Shown here piece by piece: positions 45,766 through 58,584 of a DNA stretch of 64,000 bases. Source of the stretch: Symsagittifera roscoffensis (taxonomy: Eukaryota; Xenacoelomorpha; Acoela; Convolutidae); the NCBI RefSeq assembly GCF_963678635.1, contig NC_087062.1:4117556-4181555 (forward strand), written 5' to 3'. Position numbers and translations under genes: made by a program. A model generated the notes under the pieces. That model worked only from the letters and a program-made list of their open reading frames with translations. It was not told the DNA's origin and did no database searches. Each line of letters opens with the position of its first letter. Positions within the stretch are counted from its first letter, which is position 1.

Positions 45766-48700
45766 GCAAAACTTTTAAAACTCCATGGTTAGATTGGATA
45801 AATTTAATTTCAGCTAGACTAAATAGTAAATCCATTCTGATTTTTTCTTGTTAAAAGCAATTGGTTAAGAAATTTGCTTTTTTTATTCATTTTTGTTCAT
45901 TTTTTGAGGTTATTCAACTTTTCCTTTCTAAAAATTTGGGACATTCTAAATCTCCCATTTTTTCTTTTTCAACTTATTGAGATGCCGTCACTAAATAGAA
46001 ACGAAAGAATTGCATGTCTTGATGTGGAAGAGAATACACTCGCTTACACGCATCAAGACATCGAAAGCACTGTGACGTTTTAAAGTGTTCCAATTGTACT
46101 TTTATACATATATCAGCGAGGAACTTACTAATCATATCAAGAAGAAGCATTGTCAACATAATGTTAAATTATGTGCTCAGCAGTCTCAAAACACACTCCA
46201 AGAGAAGGTAAAATTGATATGTTTTTAAAAAAAAACATAGAAAATACTTTGAATATTAATTTTTTACTGAATCTGAAAAGACTATACACTAAATTTAACT
46301 TATAATAAAAAAATTTACAGTTTTATCATCATTATTCTTGTTTTGTCATATTCAACGGTTCTGATTGATGATAAAACCAGCAACAACCGAGTTCAAATTG
46401 TCTTGAAACTTTCAATGGAAATCGATCCGAAAATCTTCCATCTACTGTAAAAACTCCATGGGTTGCCAGCTTGCGGGGATTTTGTTGCGATAAATTTGTA
46501 GTAAAAGTGAATCACACATGCTAAGGAGTGCCTTAGTATTTGTTGAAATACTATAAAAAACTGGATATTTATAAAACATTGATTTATTGAAAGGTTTTAC
46601 CTAGTAACCATTTTAAAGTTTTCCTTGCTTAGTGCTTGTAAGAGTAATCATAGAATAGTGCGTAGCAGATATTGGGGATTGATTTCCTAAGAATTATGGT
46701 TTTTTGCTTTTTTTCTACGATTCAGAAAAGAAATTGATAGCTGTCCTGGAAAATATAACTTCTGCTGACATTTGAAAACTTCAAGATAATAATATACATC
46801 ATTCTCAACCAAAAATTTACTTCAAAATAGAAATTCAGAGTTGAAACAGCAATATAAAATTATCAAACAGCAAAATAAAATTATCAAATTATCTTAAAAA
46901 TCATTTAAAGACGTTTAGCAAAGGATTCATGGTTTTAATTCAGCTTCGGATTTTTGAAGGTTCGTTGAAACGATACATTTTTCCATCAAAAGTTCAATTT
47001 TCAAATAAAATTTTTTGTTCAAATTGGATTAATTTGATAGATAGAAGATGAAGCAGAAACTGAGAAAATGAGATTGAAACTCAATTTATTTCATTAGGAG
47101 TTTTGAGATAATTTTACTAAATTTTAGCTTATAAACCACATTTTGAGAAAAACTCCGGCATAAAAAGTGTCAAAGATTGGTATTTATGTGTAATTCATTA
47201 GAAAAGTTTGCTATCATTTGATATAAAAGGTAACTTTTTATGAAAAATCAGATGTTTTGAGGATAGTTTTTGTAAAGTAAACTCAATCCGACGTCTTTTG
47301 GAAGAAGATACCTGAAGCATAAAGCAAAAACAGCTTTCAAGTTCTATATTTCAAGATTTTTTAAACTATGTAGAGTTTTCGTTTGCTTAATAAAAATCCG
47401 AAAATTACACGATTGTTCCAGTTTGCACCTTGATTTCCTTTGCTAAATCAATTTTTTGAGACGCGCTCTTTTAGAAGTTTTTAGATATTGTAGATGTTAG
47501 GAACTAGGTTCCCTTGCGTATTTCCGGAGGTTTTCAGAATACAACTAATAGAGCTGCTCCTAATTTGTTCTTAAATTGTAAAAACACAGTTATACTCTCA
47601 TTTTTTACATATTTTTTTGAAAGTTTTAACCAGCACCGATTCTTTCTCACTTGGATATTTTTGAGAAAACTTCCCTCATAAATAAGAAAAAAAAAGCGAT
47701 TTAATAACTATTTTGCAAGAAAAGTGATAGTTATTGATCCCAAAAGTTGTGTTTTTGCTTAAATAGTTCACGGCAGCAACTGAACAAGGGAACCTTGAGG
47801 AAGACATTTACAATTTTTATCGTAATATTCAGACGGTATCAGTTCTAATTTCATCTCTGCCAGCAAATTGTTTGTTCAAGTGATACTATTTTCCTCCTAA
47901 ATTCTCCAGTTCTGACTAAATTTTCTTGTAAAGTATGTTCAATAACGAAAACATGTATTAAGCAGAAAGCAAGAATAACCTTAAAATATAGAACATTTCG
48001 AGAGAAAATCATAAAAAACTGACTTTTTTCCCGAAAAGTGATAGTTATTGATCCCATAAGTTGTATTTTTGCTTAAATAGTTTACTGTAGCACCTAAAAA
48101 AGGAAATTTGAGGAAGACATGTTCTAATTTCATCTTTGCCAGCAAATTGTTCGTTCAATTGATACTATTTTCCTCCTAAATTCTCCAGTTCTGACTAAAC
48201 TTTCCTGCAAAGTGTTTTCAATAGCGAAACCATGCATTAAGCAGAAAGCAGGAATAACCTTAAAACATAGAACATTTCTACAGAAGATCACGAAAAAAAG
48301 AATATTTTTCCAGAAAAGTGATAGTTATTTATCCCAAAAGTTGTATTTTTGCTTAAATAGTTTACTGTAGCACCTAACAAGGGAAACTTGAGGAAGAAAT
48401 TTACAATTTTTATCGTAATAATCAGGCGGAATCAGTTCTAATTTCATCTCTTCTTGCAATAGCGTTGAATATTAATTTTTTACTGAATCTGAAAAGACTA
48501 TACACTAAATTTAACTTATAATAAAAAAATTTACAGTTTTATCATCATTATTCTTGTTTTGTCATATTCAACGGTTCTGATTGATGATAAAACCAGCAAC
48601 AACCGAGTTCAAATTGTCTTGAAACTTTCAATGGAAATCTATCCGAAAATCTTCCATCTACTGTAAAAACTCCATGGGTTGCCAGCTTGCGGGGATTTTG

Positions 48701-51700
48701 TTGCGATAAATTTGTAGTAAAAGTGAATCACACATGCTAAGGAGTGCCTTAGTATTTGTTGAAATACTATAAAAAACTGGATATTTATAAAACATTGATT
48801 TATTGAAAGGTTTTACCTAGTAACCATTTTAAAGTTTTCCTTGCTTAGTGCTTGTAAGAGTAATCATAGAATAGTGCGTAGCAGATATTGGGGATTGATT
48901 TCCTAAGAATTATGGTTTTTTGCTTTTTTTCTACGATTCAGAAAAGAAATTGATAGCTGTCCTGGAAAATATAACTTCTGCTGACATTTGAAAACTTCAA
49001 GATAATAATATACATCATTCTCAACCAAAAATTTACTTCAAAATAGAAATTCAGAGTTGAAACAGCAATATAAAATTATCAAACAGCAAAATAAAATTAT
49101 CAAATTATCTTAAAAATCATTTAAAGACGTTTAGCAAAGGATTCATGGTTTTAATTCAGCTTCGGATTTTTGAAGGTTCGTTGAAACGATACATTTTTCC
49201 ATCAAAAGTTCAATTTTCAAATAAAATTTTTTGTTCAAATTGGATTAATTTGATAGATAGAAGATGAAGCAGAAACTGAGAAAATGAGATAGAAACTCAA
49301 CTTATTTCATTAGGAGTTTTGAGATAATTTTACTAAAATTTAACTTATAAACCATATTTTGAGAAAAACTCCGACATAAAAAGTGTCAAAGATTGGTATT
49401 TATGTGTAATTCATTAGAAAAGTTTTCTATCATTTGATATAAAAGGTAACTTTTTATGAAAAATCAGATGTTTTGAGGATAGTTTTTGTAAAGTAAACTC
49501 AATCCGACATCTTTTGGAAGAAGATACCTGAAGCATAAAGCAAAAATAGCTTTCAAGATCTACATTTCAATATTTTTTAAACTATGTAGAGTTTTCGTTT
49601 GCTTAATAAAAATCCGAAAATTACACGATTGTTCCAGTTTGCACCTTGATTTCTTTTGCTAAATCAATTTTTTGAGACGCGCTCTTTTAGAAGTTTTTAG
49701 ATATTTTAGATGTTAGGAACTAGGTTCCCTTGCGTATTTCCGGAGGTTTTCAGAATATAACTAATAGAGCTGCTCCTAATTTGTTCTTAAATTGTAAAAA
49801 CACATTTATATTCTCATTTTTTACATATTTTTTTGAATGTTTTAACCAGCACCGATTCTTTCTCACTTGGATATTTTTGAGAAAACTTCCCTCATAAATA
49901 AGAAAAAAAAGCGATTTAATAACTATTTTGCAAGAAAAATGATAGTTATTGATCCCAAAAGTTGTGTTTTTGCTTAAATAGTTCACGGCAGCAACTGAAC
50001 AAGGGAACCTTGAGGAAGACATTTACAATTTTTATCGTAATATTCAGACGGTATCAGTTCTAATTTCATCTCTGCCAGCAAATTGTTTGTTCAAGTGATA
50101 CTATTTTCCTCCTAAATTCTCCAGTTCTGACTAAATTTTCTTGTAAAGTATGTTCAATAACGAAAACATGTATTAAGCAGAAAGCAAGAATAACCTTAAA
50201 ATATAGAACATTTCGAGAGAAAATCATAAAAAACTGACTTTTTTCCCGAAAAGTGATAGTTATTGATCCCATAAGTTGTATTTTTGCTTAAATAGTTTAC
50301 TGTAGCACCTAAAAAAGGAAATTTGAGGAAGACATGTTCTAATTTCATCTTTGCCAGCAAATTGTTCGTTCAATTGATACTATTTTCCTCCTAAATTCTC
50401 CAGTTCTGACTAAACTTTCCTGCAAAGTGTTTTCAATAGCGAAATCATGCATTAAGCAGAAAGCAGGAATAACCTTAAAACATAGAACATTTCTACAGAA
50501 GATCACGAAAAAAAGAATATTTTTCCAGAAAAGTGATAGTTATTTATCCCAAAAGTTGTATTTTTGCTTAAATAGTTTACTGTAGCACCTAACAAGGGAA
50601 ACTTGAGGAAGAAATTTACAATTTTTATCGTAATAATCAGGCGTAATCAGTTCTAATTTCATCTCTTCTTGCAAATTGTTCGTTCGATTGATACTATTTT
50701 TCCCCCAAATTCTCCAGTTCTGACAAATTTTCTTGCAAAATTTGTTCAATAGCGAAACCGTGTATTAAACAGAAAGTAAGAATAACCTATAAGAATAGAA
50801 CCTTTCTACGGAAAATCGTGAAAATTATGTTGCAGAAGCAACAGAGAGATAATCATCAGTTATGAAGAAGATTTCGTTGAATTTGAGCCAATATCGAATA
50901 AATTTTTAAGAAAAATTTATCTCAATTTTAGTCAATTTTAGCAATTAACTGTTCATTTTTCATCATTGATCTGAAATTCTGTACTATTAAGGTGAATAAC
51001 TTCTCTGAATTTGTAATTTTTGTATAAATTTGGGTTAATCATTGAGCAAAAATCAAGAAGTTTTATGAAATATTGCTCTTAATGTTCATTTGTATTGAGA
51101 GTCCTATTTCAATTCTCCCTGAATTGGACAAAAAGTCAGTTAATTATCCAAATAAAAGGTTGAAAATGGAAAATTTTTGACAAGTTTGAATAATTTTTAT
51201 TTTACTTTCTTGAAAATTACGGTTATTTTCACTATCTTCCGCACGTTTCAATTTCGATTCAGCTTTTATGAGCTTTCTTGTTAATGTTGAGAGCTTTAAT
51301 TAACCCGCTTTGTTACTCAAATAATGCTAAAATTTCGTATTTCAATTTTTTGTGTGAAAAATTTGGAAAAATCCATACTTCTATTCAAAGTTTTGTATTA
51401 GTGTCTCAACATGATGCCAATTGTAATACAATTTGAGCTTAATTTTAAACTCTAAACGTATTTACTTCTTATTCAATTAGATCAGAAGCAACAAAAAACT
51501 AGCCATAATCTTGAGATTTTTGCAGTTCTTTCCAAAAATTTGTATTTTTTCCCAAAAACTTGAATTTTTTGCAATTTTTTCCAAAAAGTTGACTTTTTTC
51601 GAAGTTTCAGTAGGTTTTGGTATAAATTCAGGTAGATAGAAAGTAAGATTATCGAATAAATTAGATCGAATTACAATAAAACTTAGTGTTTTAAAGTTTT

Positions 51701-52480
51701 TATAAAAAATTTTCAATTTTTCTGACAAAAAACTCCAAGTTTTTGCCCAAAAACTCTTACCATTGACTTACCATGTACAAAAAAACTGAATACATAACCT
51801 TAATTTTACAACCTACACGTAATTAACCAGTATTAACTAACAATTAGATCAACCGAGCCAAAATTTTTGCAAAAAAACTAGGTATTTCCGCACAAGAACC
51901 AATTTTTTTTTTCAAAAAATATGATTTTTTTCTCGAAGTTTCGTTAGGTTTCAGTATAGCTTTAGATGGTTTTCTCGTTGAATCAAACCTGTAAAATAAT
52001 AATCAAAACCTCTAAACCGTAGAAGCTAGCTAAGAAACGCAAGTATCGACAAAATCGAGCTCAAAAACTCGGTTGCCAAAATTTTGTTGAAACTTACCAT
52101 CTTACCATCTGAAACTTCACCATCTTACCATCTGAAACCTTACCATCTTAATACATAGGAAACCTATTCCCTATCTTAATACATAGGGAAATCTATTCCC
52201 TAATGAGTTCTTATTCCCTACAATGAAATTCTTATACATAGGGAAATCTATACATGGGAAATTCGGGCGCCGAAAAAAACTTACCATCTTACCATCTGAA
52301 ACCTCGTATCTTAACACATTGGGAAACCTGTTCCCTATCTTAATACATTGGGAAATATATAGCCTATGTTAATACATAGGGTGCTGACCGGATACTGTAT
52401 GGTACTCTATAGCCTATGTTAATACATGGGGGTCAGCACCCACCCCCCCCCCCCCCTGATCACCTCACTCATATACTACT
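45600..52480. repeat. Right terminal inverted arm
   Basis: Reverse complement of the left arm from its inner limit (about 36803) to the AGTAGTATAT end. It contains an internal tandem duplication: 46249-48464 and 48465-50680, offset 2216 bp. A C-run of about 16 bp lies near the end (52443-52456), the counterpart of the shorter G-run on the left. Confidence 0.92.
45974..46159 (-). CDS. Hypothetical Cys-containing ORF in the arm
   Basis: A 61-codon minus-strand frame holds SQCFRCLDACKRVYS and LPHQDMQFFRF, which loosely recalls a zinc-finger remnant. The left-arm counterpart (36300-36435, plus strand) has a one-base difference and stops in the frame. Function unknown; possibly not coding. Confidence 0.2.
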   Translation of the reverse strand: MLTMLLLDMISKFLADICIKVQLEHFKTSQCFRCLDACKRVYSLPHQDMQFFRFYLVTASQ

Positions 52481-53565
52481 GACAATGACAAAATATATCG
52501 AAAAAAAAACCAATGAACCTATCAATGAGAAACGGTTTGTGCATGTTTATCAGGTATTCTGATTTAATTATAAGCCCTATCAAGTTCGTTATCTTAATAT
52601 CACTCGTTAACATTCAAGTAAGGCTAAGTTGGGCAATGAATAGTTCGGCTTGTAAAAACTGGGATTCAAGAAGTAGATAGCGTGCATGATCATTTTCTGC
52701 AAAGATACCACAATTTACTTTCCCAATTATTTTGTCTATTTATTTTAGACATGAGCAAACTTTAGAAAAACGCTTAACTGAAAGATAAGCGAAGTAAAAT
52801 TCCTTCGGAAAGCATTATGCTTGTTTCTTATGGTACGATATGTCGCAAGCAACAAAATTGATTTTAAAACTTATTTAACTCAGCTGAAAATAAATATTCT
52901 TGTCTTTTAAAACCCAAAAATACTTGGCATGCTCTTTTGCGGAAATTGTTCTCTGTAAATACTACTTTCTTAACTACTCGCCATCTGTTCTATCAACAGT
53001 TAGGAAAAAGATATTCAAATAGTCAGGAACTTTCTCTAGTGTTTCTAGCATCGACGTTCATCAGACAAAAATTGATCTTTCTGTTCATAGATTCTTTTTC
53101 ATGAGCAAATTACATTAAAATCACTTTTTATTGATTTTTTCAAATAATAAGTTAACAAAGAACGACAGCCAATGGTCCCAAAACAGATTTTGTGGCACGC
53201 AATGATTGAGTATTTCCCAGTCAGAATAATAATTTTTTTAAGTTTCACACACTGTTTTCAGCCTCAAAAAGCATTCATTTTGCAATATTCCAAAAAAAAT
53301 TGTTATGGAAATGAAAACTTTGGCAAGATCTAAAAAATAACACTATTTTTTTCATTGATCCATGCTTTTCGAATTCTTTTCGGTAAGAGAGATAAGCTTA
53401 AGTGCAAGTGGTGGAAGCTTAATAATGAATTTAGTTTGAAATGTACCATGAAATGTTTTGAAGACAAGCGTTCGAAAATTTTTGATAACTTGTTTGTCAC
53501 ACAAACTGCCTTGTTATTTGATCAAGCTATTTAAATAAATTTTTGAAACAGGTGATATCTAGCAA
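52481..53565. other. Right flank of the element
   Basis: Starts with the GACAAT duplication (52481-52486). It is AT-rich with no supported gene and contains the inverted copy of the 22790-22890 repeat at about 52740-52840. The whole stretch recurs from 62913. The downstream copy has about 33 extra bases at 63705-63738, bordered by a short GCATTCAT-type repeat. Confidence 0.8.
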
Positions 53566-55500
53566 GCTTACCTTGTTGAAGGCAGCAAAATTGTATTCCC
53601 ATAGGCCCTCGAGATTTATTTGAAAAAACATGATTTATCAAGTCTGATAGCCAGATAACATCATTTGTGTTCTTTTTGTCAATTTCCAAAACTAATTCGC
53701 TAATAATTACTGAATTCTGATTACTGTTTTTCATTAGTTTTCTTTATAAGATTAAATTAATTTCTATTACTGGAAAACTGATAAACTTTTCAATTTGATA
53801 GAAAAAATTTTGTCTTCATACTGAAACTTGTAGAGCCCCTCAGTGCACCAAAAAATCATGCCTTTGTGATTGTCAGAATTCAAAGAAACTTGGAATGGTG
53901 AAGAAATCAAAAATTGTGAAGAGATTTGTTACTGATACCTTGCTTCGTAACATCACGCGTTTAGCTTTAAAAGCACGTAAAAAAAATTTAAAAACTTGAA
54001 AGGTGGGGGAAGATAAAAAGAGCCAATTGTACTTTTTTGCTTTCAGTTTAGGAAAGTATATGAGTCAGATTTTTCGGAAGTTTCTTAGGAAGTTTCTTTC
54101 AGAATAATCGGAAGTTTCTTATGAGTCTGAAGTTTATAAACCCTCATTTCCGGAACCACCTCAATTATTTGTTTTACAATACACAAGAAGACAAACATTT
54201 GCAATCGCTCAAAATCAATTGTAGCTAGATCAAGAGAAATTTAAGTAATTGCGAATAAAGCAGTTTCAAATTTGTTTTGCATTTTGATGAATCATTTACT
54301 TGCATTTTTCTAGAAAACCGGGGCTTCCCATTTTAGTCTCTCAGCAAGTCCCCCATTATGGTAAAATGAGGACATAGAGGTGCATCAATTTTTTGTTACT
54401 GGATAAGGTGGCTCTATTAAGAAAACTCCCAAAAAAACCGAACAACAAACTTTAACAGACGATTTAAAATAGAATCGTTTTGCAGTTTTTAAACCTCACG
54501 CAATAACTAAAGTTTGAAAGTGATTTCATGACAAAATCTCTTACAATTGTAGTTTTTTTAGCTACACTTTATCTTTAGATATTAAAAATTATTTCTATTT
54601 GTACATAGTGATTCAAATAAATAAAGAGATTGCTGAACTGAGAGCTCATTAGAGGGTTTTATTTCTGTTTTTTGTTTTCAATCAAAACTTAGGTTATTTT
54701 TCTATAATGAAGGAGTGCCTATTATAGCAGTAAAACTGAATAACTTCAAAAATCGAGAAAAGGTAAGAATTATGAAAAAACTTGATAAACCCTTTAAAAA
54801 TAAGGCACTGCAGACCGATTGTTCAAACCGACCTGCTATGGTACAGTTTACAGTCAAACACCTTTGAAACAGAGTCGGAGCGTTGCTTCGCAAACACTAG
54901 CGAGAACACGCCAAAATGCAGCTCTATAAAAAGCAATAAGAAAAACTAGAAATAAGCCTCGAATTAGTAAATAATTTGCAAATTTTTGCAAATAATAATT
55001 TGGAATATGACAAACTGAAGACGTCCACGCTAACTATGCATGATACAAATCGAAAAGCATAAAACCAAATTATGTATAAATTAAGCATTTCAAAAAACTG
55101 CGAGATATTGAGTTAGAAAATTTCTGAAATCGAGTTTTCATTATTTTTGTTGTTTGAAACAAATAACTTTTTTCGGTTCATCGAAAAAACCGAAAATGTC
55201 GAAAAACTAGATCTATCATAATGAACAAGGCTAATTTTGAAACAAAAACAGGCAGAGAGAATAGAATGAGAAAGTAGCATCAAAAGATAATTTATTGTTA
55301 TGTTGTTAGAAACAAATAGCTTTTTTCGGTTCATCGAAAAAATAGAAAATGTCGAAAAAAGTAGATCTATCATAATGAATAAGGCTAGTTTTGAAACAAA
55401 ACATGCAGAGAGAAAGAAATGTGAAATTAGCATCAGAAGGTAACTTACCAAGCAGTAAGAAATACCTTGGCAGAAACCTTTTAAGACGAAAAAAAATCAA
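53566..55500. other. Non-coding, repeat-bearing stretch
   Basis: No exon is supported. 53940-54030 has GAAAGGTGGGGGAAGAT then AAAAAGAGCC, the end of a decayed GGCTCTTTTCC-family MITE. A tandem duplication of about 155 bp lies at 55145-55442 (two copies of TTTTTTCGGTTCATCGAAAA with AGATCTATCATAATGAA). Frames there reflect the repeat. Confidence 0.55.
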
Positions 55501-55516
55501 CAAGATTTAAGATTTA

Positions 55517-56290
55517 TGAAAAGTCCCCCTCGCCCTCAAAACACTTAAAAAACATTATTTGCTCGTCAAATGAAACAATATGAGACAACTAAGCCGATAT
55601 AATATAGCACGAGACATAAGATGCCCAAAAAACGAAACAAAAGAACACAGCCAATCGAAGATTGGAAAAGAGTATTGAACGCAAGTATACATTAAAAAAA
55701 CACTGATTTTGTTGAAAAAAGCTCACTTTCGAATTTCAAAGAAAAAATAGATGCCCTTTAATCTCTTTGAATTTCTAGAACAATTTATGATTGACGCTTT
55801 TTTTTATAACATTAAGCCAATTTGAAAAACCTGGATCAACACATACCTGAAAGCATTCATAAATGCATCAATATGTATGAATGCAGATCTGTAGTTATTA
55901 GAGCATTTTAAGACTTCTCTGGAAAAAAATATATATAGCAAGACCCATATAAGAGTCTTCACTACGTTCATTACTCTTAAAAATTGACAAAAAGTTAGAC
56001 CAATAAGAAGTTATCAAGCCCCCCTCGCACACAGACACACAAAAAAATTTCGCTCGTCGAAGGACGCAATATGAGGCCGATATAATATAGTCCGAAAACT
56101 ATCAAGCCGAAAAAGCAAAAAAATGCGATAAAAAAATAATTGTCATGAAAAATTTGAATTATAATTTCTATTAAGATGTTTAGCATTATATTCAATCGAC
56201 AGAGAAGCATAAAAATATGTTTCCATTGAAACAACTCAAAATTAGGTCACTAAGCCGATAAAAAAGGCCGAAATCATTTGGGCAGAATAA
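55517..56290 (-). repeat. Cluster of dispersed SINE-like repeat copies
   Basis: 55650-55990 matches the SINE-like body at 4715-5185 (GATTGGAAAAGAGTATTGAACG; TTCACTACGTTCATTACTC). 55517-55640 and 56018-56130 match each other and 23097-23240. 56230-56290 matches 61045-61105 (AACTCAAAATTAGGTCACTA). Confidence 0.6.
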
Positions 56291-56700
56291 AGTTTTTAAT
56301 CGATAAAAAAAAGAACAAAAAATGGAAATATATACAAGATTTATAAAAAAAATTACAACGAGGTAAATCAGAATACTAAAAGCAACTATTTTGTTTAAAA
56401 AATTAATAATTCAAATGAGCAATTTAGTTGGATGGTAAAAACAAAGCGGAAACTAAGCCGACAAAAAGTAAAACCGAAAGCTACGAAGTCGATAATTCAA
56501 AAATACCAAAGAAATTGCATTTAAAAAATTTGGACTGCGAATTTATTGGAGTAAAACTAACCAGGAAGCACAGTGAGAGTAATGGACCAATGAGCGCAAA
56601 TATACGACCCCAATACTGCATGCATGTCGTGTACTGCATGCATGCTGGAATCTGTGGACAAAGTTGTTTACGGGAAAAGTCTAGTACCCGATTGCAATAC

Positions 56701-57014
56701 TCTTAAGCACTTCGTACATATCAATTCTTCACAAGACTTACAATAATCAAGGCATAACTGTTTGTGTTCGCTACAAATAGCTGGCTCCAGATTTCGGTTA
56801 TCCACAATTTGATGACCTTTTTTGACATGAATGACAGTTATACACGTATCGCAGAAGATCTCAGGAGGCTTGCTTGTCCCATCTGTCAAATTACACTGTA
56901 AACACTTAAAAGAACACTCAACGTTCAGCGGTTCTTCGCAGTGCGAGCAATTGCTTTCACAAATATCTTCACAAGTACCGCCAGTTGCCATTATAGGATG
57001 TACATTCCGGTCAT
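56701..57014 (-). CDS. TRIM-type B-box zinc-finger exon (partial gene)
   Basis: The exon starts after a TTTCAG acceptor at 57015-57017. The likely start codon ATG is at 56991, so the first 23 bases would be 5' leader. About 97 residues follow. A first B-box-like zinc site reads NCSHC, CLQC, FCDTC and VKKGH. A second begins ICSEHKQLCLDYCKSCEELICTKC, matching the C-x2-H..C..C-x2-C pattern of B-box2, and is cut by a possible donor (AAGA|GTATTG) at 56700. B-boxes bind zinc and mediate oligomerisation or protein contacts in TRIM proteins; no RING precedes it in this exon. Following exons should lie at lower coordinates, but none is seen before the element flank. The gene may be truncated or have long introns. 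Confidence 0.7.
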
Positions 57015-57990
57015 CTGAAACGATTTTAAATAGTTTAAATCTGAGAAATTCCGCGGGTGAGTTTGACCAGCTGACCACCCAAAGGTACTATTACACGACA
57101 TTCATTTTTTGCGGACATGTTTTTCAAAATTTTTCTTCCGGTTTTTCAAAAACTTGCCCTCGATGCAGAAAATTTGGTCGAAATGGGGTTTTGATCGTGT
57201 CGGCAAAAAGATCGATAAAAATGTTCAAAAAGTGAATGTCCACCCCACTCGAGAAAATAATAGATCCGCCCCTGAGACATGGCCAAATAAATTATACCCA
57301 AACGGCATAACGAAAATTTCTCATGTCTAAGTAAACATTACAACACAGATGCAAAGCAGAGCTTCGCATCACTTGCGATAAAACACAAGCTGCATGAAAA
57401 ACTAGCAGACAGAACGTGAGTCGAAAGTCGAAAAAAATTTTTTTCAAAAAAACGAGAAAAACTAGATCTACCAAAATTTTTGACTCTTGTCTTGAATATA
57501 GTTCTTATAAAAAAAACATGACATAAAAGAAAATCAAAATTTACATTTGCAAAGAAACAAAGCCGACAATTTTTGAGTAGACATCTGTTCAGCTAAAAAA
57601 AAATAATTTCAAAAAAAACCTTAAAACTTCCAAAAAAATATTGGGAAATTATCCCTCTAACTACTCACACGCATAGTAAACTTGTTTCGCTTATCAAAAA
57701 GCAATATTATGCCACTAAGCCGGTTGAGTATAAACCAAAAAAAAATCAAAATCCTAAAAAATACTAAAAAACGCTTGATAAAATTAAAAATAACAAATCA
57801 AGCAAAATTGCGAAAAAATCTTGTAACTGAATTAACTCTACCAATGGTGCTTTGAAAATGGCTTTCAGGGATTTACAAGAGAACTGAACTTTCAAAAAGA
57901 GTCTGTGTTACGTGAACTGAGCCGACAAAAATAAGCAGACGGACGATAGTCCGAAAATGCTGAAAAAATCTAATTTGAAAAAAAAACAGA

Positions 57991-58062
57991 ACCCCGTCCG
58001 GATTCGAACCTCAAGGATTTGCCGTCTTAAGCATGTGTGATACTTCTACACCAGATGGGCCG
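57991..58062 (-). repeat. tRNA-like SINE head
   Basis: The minus strand reads CGGCCCATCTGGTGTAGAAG as an A-box-like region and GAGGTTCGAATCCGGACGGG as a clear B box, with an anticodon-arm-like ATGCTTAAGACGG between. Stems pair only partly, so it is tRNA-derived. Confidence 0.6.
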
Positions 58063-58584
58063 AATGGTTGATTCGACTTTCTACAAATCTAAAACAGTTT
58101 TCCTGCCAAAAATGGGGGCGTTGATTCTTGCGCAAAGAAAAGTCACACAACGTGTTCCTTCGCTTGAACCTCAATCTCAGATTTGGCAGGATAGTTTTCG
58201 AATAAAAAAAATCAATTAAATGGGTCAAGATTCGCCTATTAAAAATTTCGAAAGGAGAGCAAGTCAATATGCAGGCACACAGGCAAGCAGTTGTTTTTTT
58301 TTATTGGTACCACTTTATAAAAAAAACCGGTAGAGTAATTCTGAAAAAATGAAAAAAAAAAAAACTTCGAAAGTGTCTCAGATAAAAAAAAATCATGTTA
58401 AAAAAGAAAAACTTAACTCACTACACTTCCAGGAATCCTGATGATTTGCAGGAATTTGAAGATTTGATTTTTTGGTGATGATTATATTATGCCAAAACAG
58501 CTTTTCTCATGTTTTTATCAGGCTCGGATCTAGAAATTCCTGGAGGCTTGGATTATGATACTTTCTTTATAGCCGCTAAAAAAA

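Larger units (their letters stand above)
23644..52480. mobile_element. Large long-TIR element with 6-bp TSD and PC4-like gene cluster
   Basis: The left end starts AGTAGTATATGAGTGAGG at 23644 and the right end at 52480 is its reverse complement. The direct repeat GACAAT lies immediately outside both (23638-23643 and 52481-52486). The inner limits of the inverted arms are about 36803 and 45600. Secondary tandem duplications inflate the span; removing them leaves arms of about 4.4-4.7 kb around an 8.8-kb centre. The 6-bp TSD, AG terminus and 16-18 kb size recall Maverick/Polinton elements. No PolB, RVE integrase, packaging ATPase, protease or capsid frame is visible. Small genes in the centre include a paralogous family with PC4-like folds. 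Structure is certain; class assignment is open. Confidence 0.85.

Noticed and set aside
23644-52480. A canonical Maverick/Polinton
   Set aside because: TSD, terminus and size fit, but no PolB, integrase, ATPase, protease or capsid frame is present, so I do not assign the class.
56428-56706. 92-codon Lys-rich plus-strand frame
   Set aside because: It overlaps the start of the antisense B-box exon region, has low-complexity composition and no splice or domain support.
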